Shown piece by piece: positions 62,249 to 64,000 of a DNA stretch of 64,000 nucleotides (position 1 is its first letter; every line of letters begins with the position of its first letter). Source of the DNA: JANQPD01 sp963715655 (GTDB lineage: Bacteria > Bacteroidota > Bacteroidia > Flavobacteriales > Schleiferiaceae). The stretch spans positions 434,001-498,000 of the forward strand of contig OY970262.1 in NCBI GenBank assembly GCA_963715655.1, written 5' to 3'. The translations under genes were made by a program, and so were the position numbers. The notes beneath the pieces are model-generated. The model was given only the letters and a program-made list of their open reading frames with translations, was not told the origin of the DNA and did no database searches.

Positions 62249-63690
62249 TGGCCAAGCCGGATTATGATGTAGTAGTAATCGGAGCCGGCAGCGGAGGTTT
62301 AGGCGTAGCCATTGGTATGGCTAAGTTTGGTTTTAACGTGCTTTTAATTGATAAAAAAGCCGAGCATTTTGGTGGTGAATGTTTAAATACCGGTTGTGTG
62401 CCAAGCAAAGCGCTTATTCACGTGGCGGAGATTATGCACAATGCAAAAAAGTCAGCGCAGTATGGTTTTACCGTTTCCGGGAAGCCAGATGTAGAAAAAG
62501 TTTTTGCGTACGTAAACAAGAAGCAAGCCACCATTCGCGCCCATGAAACGCCCCGGTATTTAGAAGAAAACGAAGGCGTACAAACGCTACTTGGTGAAGC
62601 CAAATTTGTGGGTAAGCGCAGCATTTCGGTAAACGGAAAAACCATAACCGCAAAAAAGATATTGGTGGCCACCGGTAGTGCGCCACGCGTAATTCCGTTT
62701 AACGGAATGGAAATGCTAAAAGTGTACACCAATGAAAACCTGTTTGACTTAAATGAATTTCCAAAAAACCTTGTAATTATAGGTGCCGGCCCCATTGGTT
62801 TAGAAATGGCGCAAGCATTTAGCCGTTTGGGTGTACACGTTTCGGTGGTAGAAAAAGCCGAGCGCATTATGCGCAATGAATTACCACAGGCAGCGGCTTT
62901 GCTACAAGAGCGTTTGGAATTAGAAGGCATTAATTTTTACCTGAACGCCAGCGTATTGCGCGCGGAAAGCAGCACTGAAATTATAGTGGAGCAAAATAAA
63001 AAAGAAAAATCACTTCCGTGTGATGCGGTACTTTTTGGTGTGGGCCGTACTTTAAATTTTAAGCCTTTACACTTGCAGGCCGCCAATATAAAATGCAATG
63101 AAAACGACTTACCCATTTTAGATGATTATCTACGTTCTAAAACCAATAAAAACGTACTGTTTGCGGGTGATGCAGCACATAATTTAATGTTTAGCCACGC
63201 TGCTGAATTACACACCAGCATTATACTCACCAACTTTTTTGCTCCTCATCCTTTTAAAAAGAAATGGAACACTAATAACTTTAGTTGGGTAACGTTTACC
63301 AAACCGGAAGTGGCCACGTTTGGCTTGTCAGAAACAGAAATTAAAAAGCGAAACATTCCTTATGAATTAATTGATTTTCCCTTTACGGGAGATGATCGCG
63401 CCACGGTTTCCGACTATCAATACGGACGGCTGTTTTTATTTTTAAAGAAGAACAAATTAAATCCGCGCAACGGTAAAATTTTAGGCGGCACTATTGTGGC
63501 CCCCGAAGCCGGTGAAATGATTCAGGAGTTAATTACCGCCCGAGAAAAAGGATTGGGAGCTGGAGTACTTTTCAATAAAATATATCCCTATCCAACCCAA
63601 AGCAGAGTACATAAAATTGCCCTAGTTGAAAAATTTGGCGGTGAAATAGCCGGCTGGATTAAGAAGGGAATGAAAGTGTTGTTTCATTGA
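62248..63690 (+). CDS. FAD-dependent pyridine-nucleotide disulfide oxidoreductase (mercuric-reductase-like)
   Basis: 480 aa. FAD-binding VVIGAGSGGLGVAI near residue 10, redox disulfide CLNTGCVPSKALIH (Cys46/Cys51 region), NAD(P)-binding VIIGAGPIGLEMAQAFSRLG, VLFAGDAAHNLMFSHAAELH, and a dimerisation domain with TFTKPEVATFGLSE and NKIYPYPTQSRVHKIA. Closest by feel to the lipoamide-dehydrogenase/mercuric-reductase branch, without an N-terminal heavy-metal domain or a C-terminal Cys pair (the end is GWIKKGMKVLFH). It overlaps punA by one base (TAATG). Confidence 0.9.
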   Translation: MAKPDYDVVVIGAGSGGLGVAIGMAKFGFNVLLIDKKAEHFGGECLNTGCVPSKALIHVAEIMHNAKKSAQYGFTVSGKPDVEKVFAYVNKKQATIRAHETPRYLEENEGVQTLLGEAKFVGKRSISVNGKTITAKKILVATGSAPRVIPFNGMEMLKVYTNENLFDLNEFPKNLVIIGAGPIGLEMAQAFSRLGVHVSVVEKAERIMRNELPQAAALLQERLELEGINFYLNASVLRAESSTEIIVEQNKKEKSLPCDAVLFGVGRTLNFKPLHLQAANIKCNENDLPILDDYLRSKTNKNVLFAGDAAHNLMFSHAAELHTSIILTNFFAPHPFKKKWNTNNFSWVTFTKPEVATFGLSETEIKKRNIPYELIDFPFTGDDRATVSDYQYGRLFLFLKKNKLNPRNGKILGGTIVAPEAGEMIQELITAREKGLGAGVLFNKIYPYPTQSRVHKIALVEKFGGEIAGWIKKGMKVLFH

Positions 63691-63811
63691 AAGTCAGTTT
63701 TTAAAGGTGTTTTAAAAGTATTACCTGATTAATCTAAACAGATAAGCCACAAATTTTGTCCGCTTGGCTAAATTTCATGATTTTACTAAATCAAAGATAC
63801 CTTTATTGATG

Positions 63812-63819
63812 TAATTTTG
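63812..63819 (+). promoter_or_regulatory. -7 promoter element of the last gene
   Basis: TAATTTTG matches TAnnTTTG and lies 8 bp before ATG 63828, implying a nearly leaderless transcript and a separate promoter for this gene. Confidence 0.55.
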
Positions 63820-63827
63820 CCCCGTAA

Positions 63828-64000
63828 ATGAAAACACGCTTAGCAAAGTTGCTTCCTATTTTTTGCCTTCTGCTATTTGCAGCAAGCTCAAATTTGCATG
63901 CTAGTAGTGCAAGCGTGTACGAGGCTTCCAAGGCTTTCCAAAACTTTAAGGAAACAGCAGCTTCAAATGTTGTTGATGGTTTGCTGCAGCCATCTGAGCA
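63828..64000 (+). CDS. exported protein, 5' part only
   Basis: The first 57 codons are inside the window: signal peptide (LAKLLPIFCLLLFAASSNLHA) then SSASVYEASKAFQNFKETAA. The frame is open to the window edge. The family cannot be judged; DUF547-type proteins occur in this neighbourhood in related genomes, so that is a weak possibility. Confidence 0.7.
   Translation, partial: MKTRLAKLLPIFCLLLFAASSNLHASSASVYEASKAFQNFKETAASNVVDGLLQPSE

Overview
The window looks like a chromosomal segment of a low-GC member of the Bacteroidota, probably Flavobacteriales or a close relative. The support is direct: a secreted protein with a type IX secretion (T9SS) type A sorting domain, two outer-membrane receptors with carboxypeptidase-regulatory-like N-termini, a GLPGLI-family protein, a CCDC81-HU/SPOR protein, promoters of the Bacteroidota form TAnnTTTG lying close to start codons, and few Shine-Dalgarno sequences. 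It is a mosaic of conserved core genes and repeat-rich accessory stretches; no rRNA or tRNA gene was seen.

Layout. 1-1117: the C-terminus of an IS200-like/REP-associated tyrosine transposase followed by about 0.9 kb of REP-like palindromes. 1118-10639: two paralogous small exported proteins, a DUF3667 membrane protein, a GLPGLI plus outer-membrane receptor operon (minus), a Nudix hydrolase, and a Crp-type regulator followed by two paralogous outer-membrane proteins and an NAD(P)-binding protein. 10981-16402 (minus): exported proteins and lipoproteins, one frameshifted, one T9SS cargo. Three of these genes are preceded at exactly 17 nt by CCGTTGGC, and two carry the same roughly 265-bp upstream repeat. 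16759-21505 (minus): a complete four-gene Qat anti-phage operon (qatA-qatB-qatC-qatD order of transcription) with an integrase remnant just upstream, i.e. a small defence island. 22020-34000: a translationally coupled OmpA-family pair, a pyridoxamine-phosphate-oxidase-like protein, an AAA ATPase, a GluR0-like ligand-gated ion channel, a PadR regulator with its operator on the promoter, a MazEF toxin-antitoxin pair, a serine hydrolase and an SMP-30-like lipoprotein. 32780-46273: a TonB-type receptor with a periplasmic partner, a LytS/LytTR two-component pair, YitT, RidA and DUF2809 proteins, a GT87-like mannosyltransferase, glutamate dehydrogenase and a DUF2254 protein, with three families of tandem non-coding repeats in the gaps.

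47594-51648 is core: purD, a 56-aa membrane protein, a DUF6427-like protein, an acyl-CoA thioesterase and the HU/SPOR protein. 52094-55905 is accessory: a DUF559 protein, four tandem paralogous lipoproteins with conserved ends and variable centres, a gene cut off by a dispersed hairpin repeat, and copies of that repeat. It separates the HU/SPOR gene from dprA. 55953-64000 is one plus-strand run: dprA, a hybrid histidine kinase, and a tightly overlapped set (two glycosyltransferases TIGR04283/TIGR04282, purine nucleoside phosphorylase, FAD disulfide oxidoreductase) that matches the arsenosugar-biosynthesis neighbourhood named for ArsS-containing genomes; arsS itself is not in the window.

The best candidates for a second look are the Qat island, the fixed-distance CCGTTGGC elements with the attC-like hairpin, the four-copy variable-centre lipoprotein array, the PadR palindrome lying on a nearly leaderless promoter, and the ionotropic-receptor-like channel. 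All family assignments were made by eye from motifs; none was tested by a database search.
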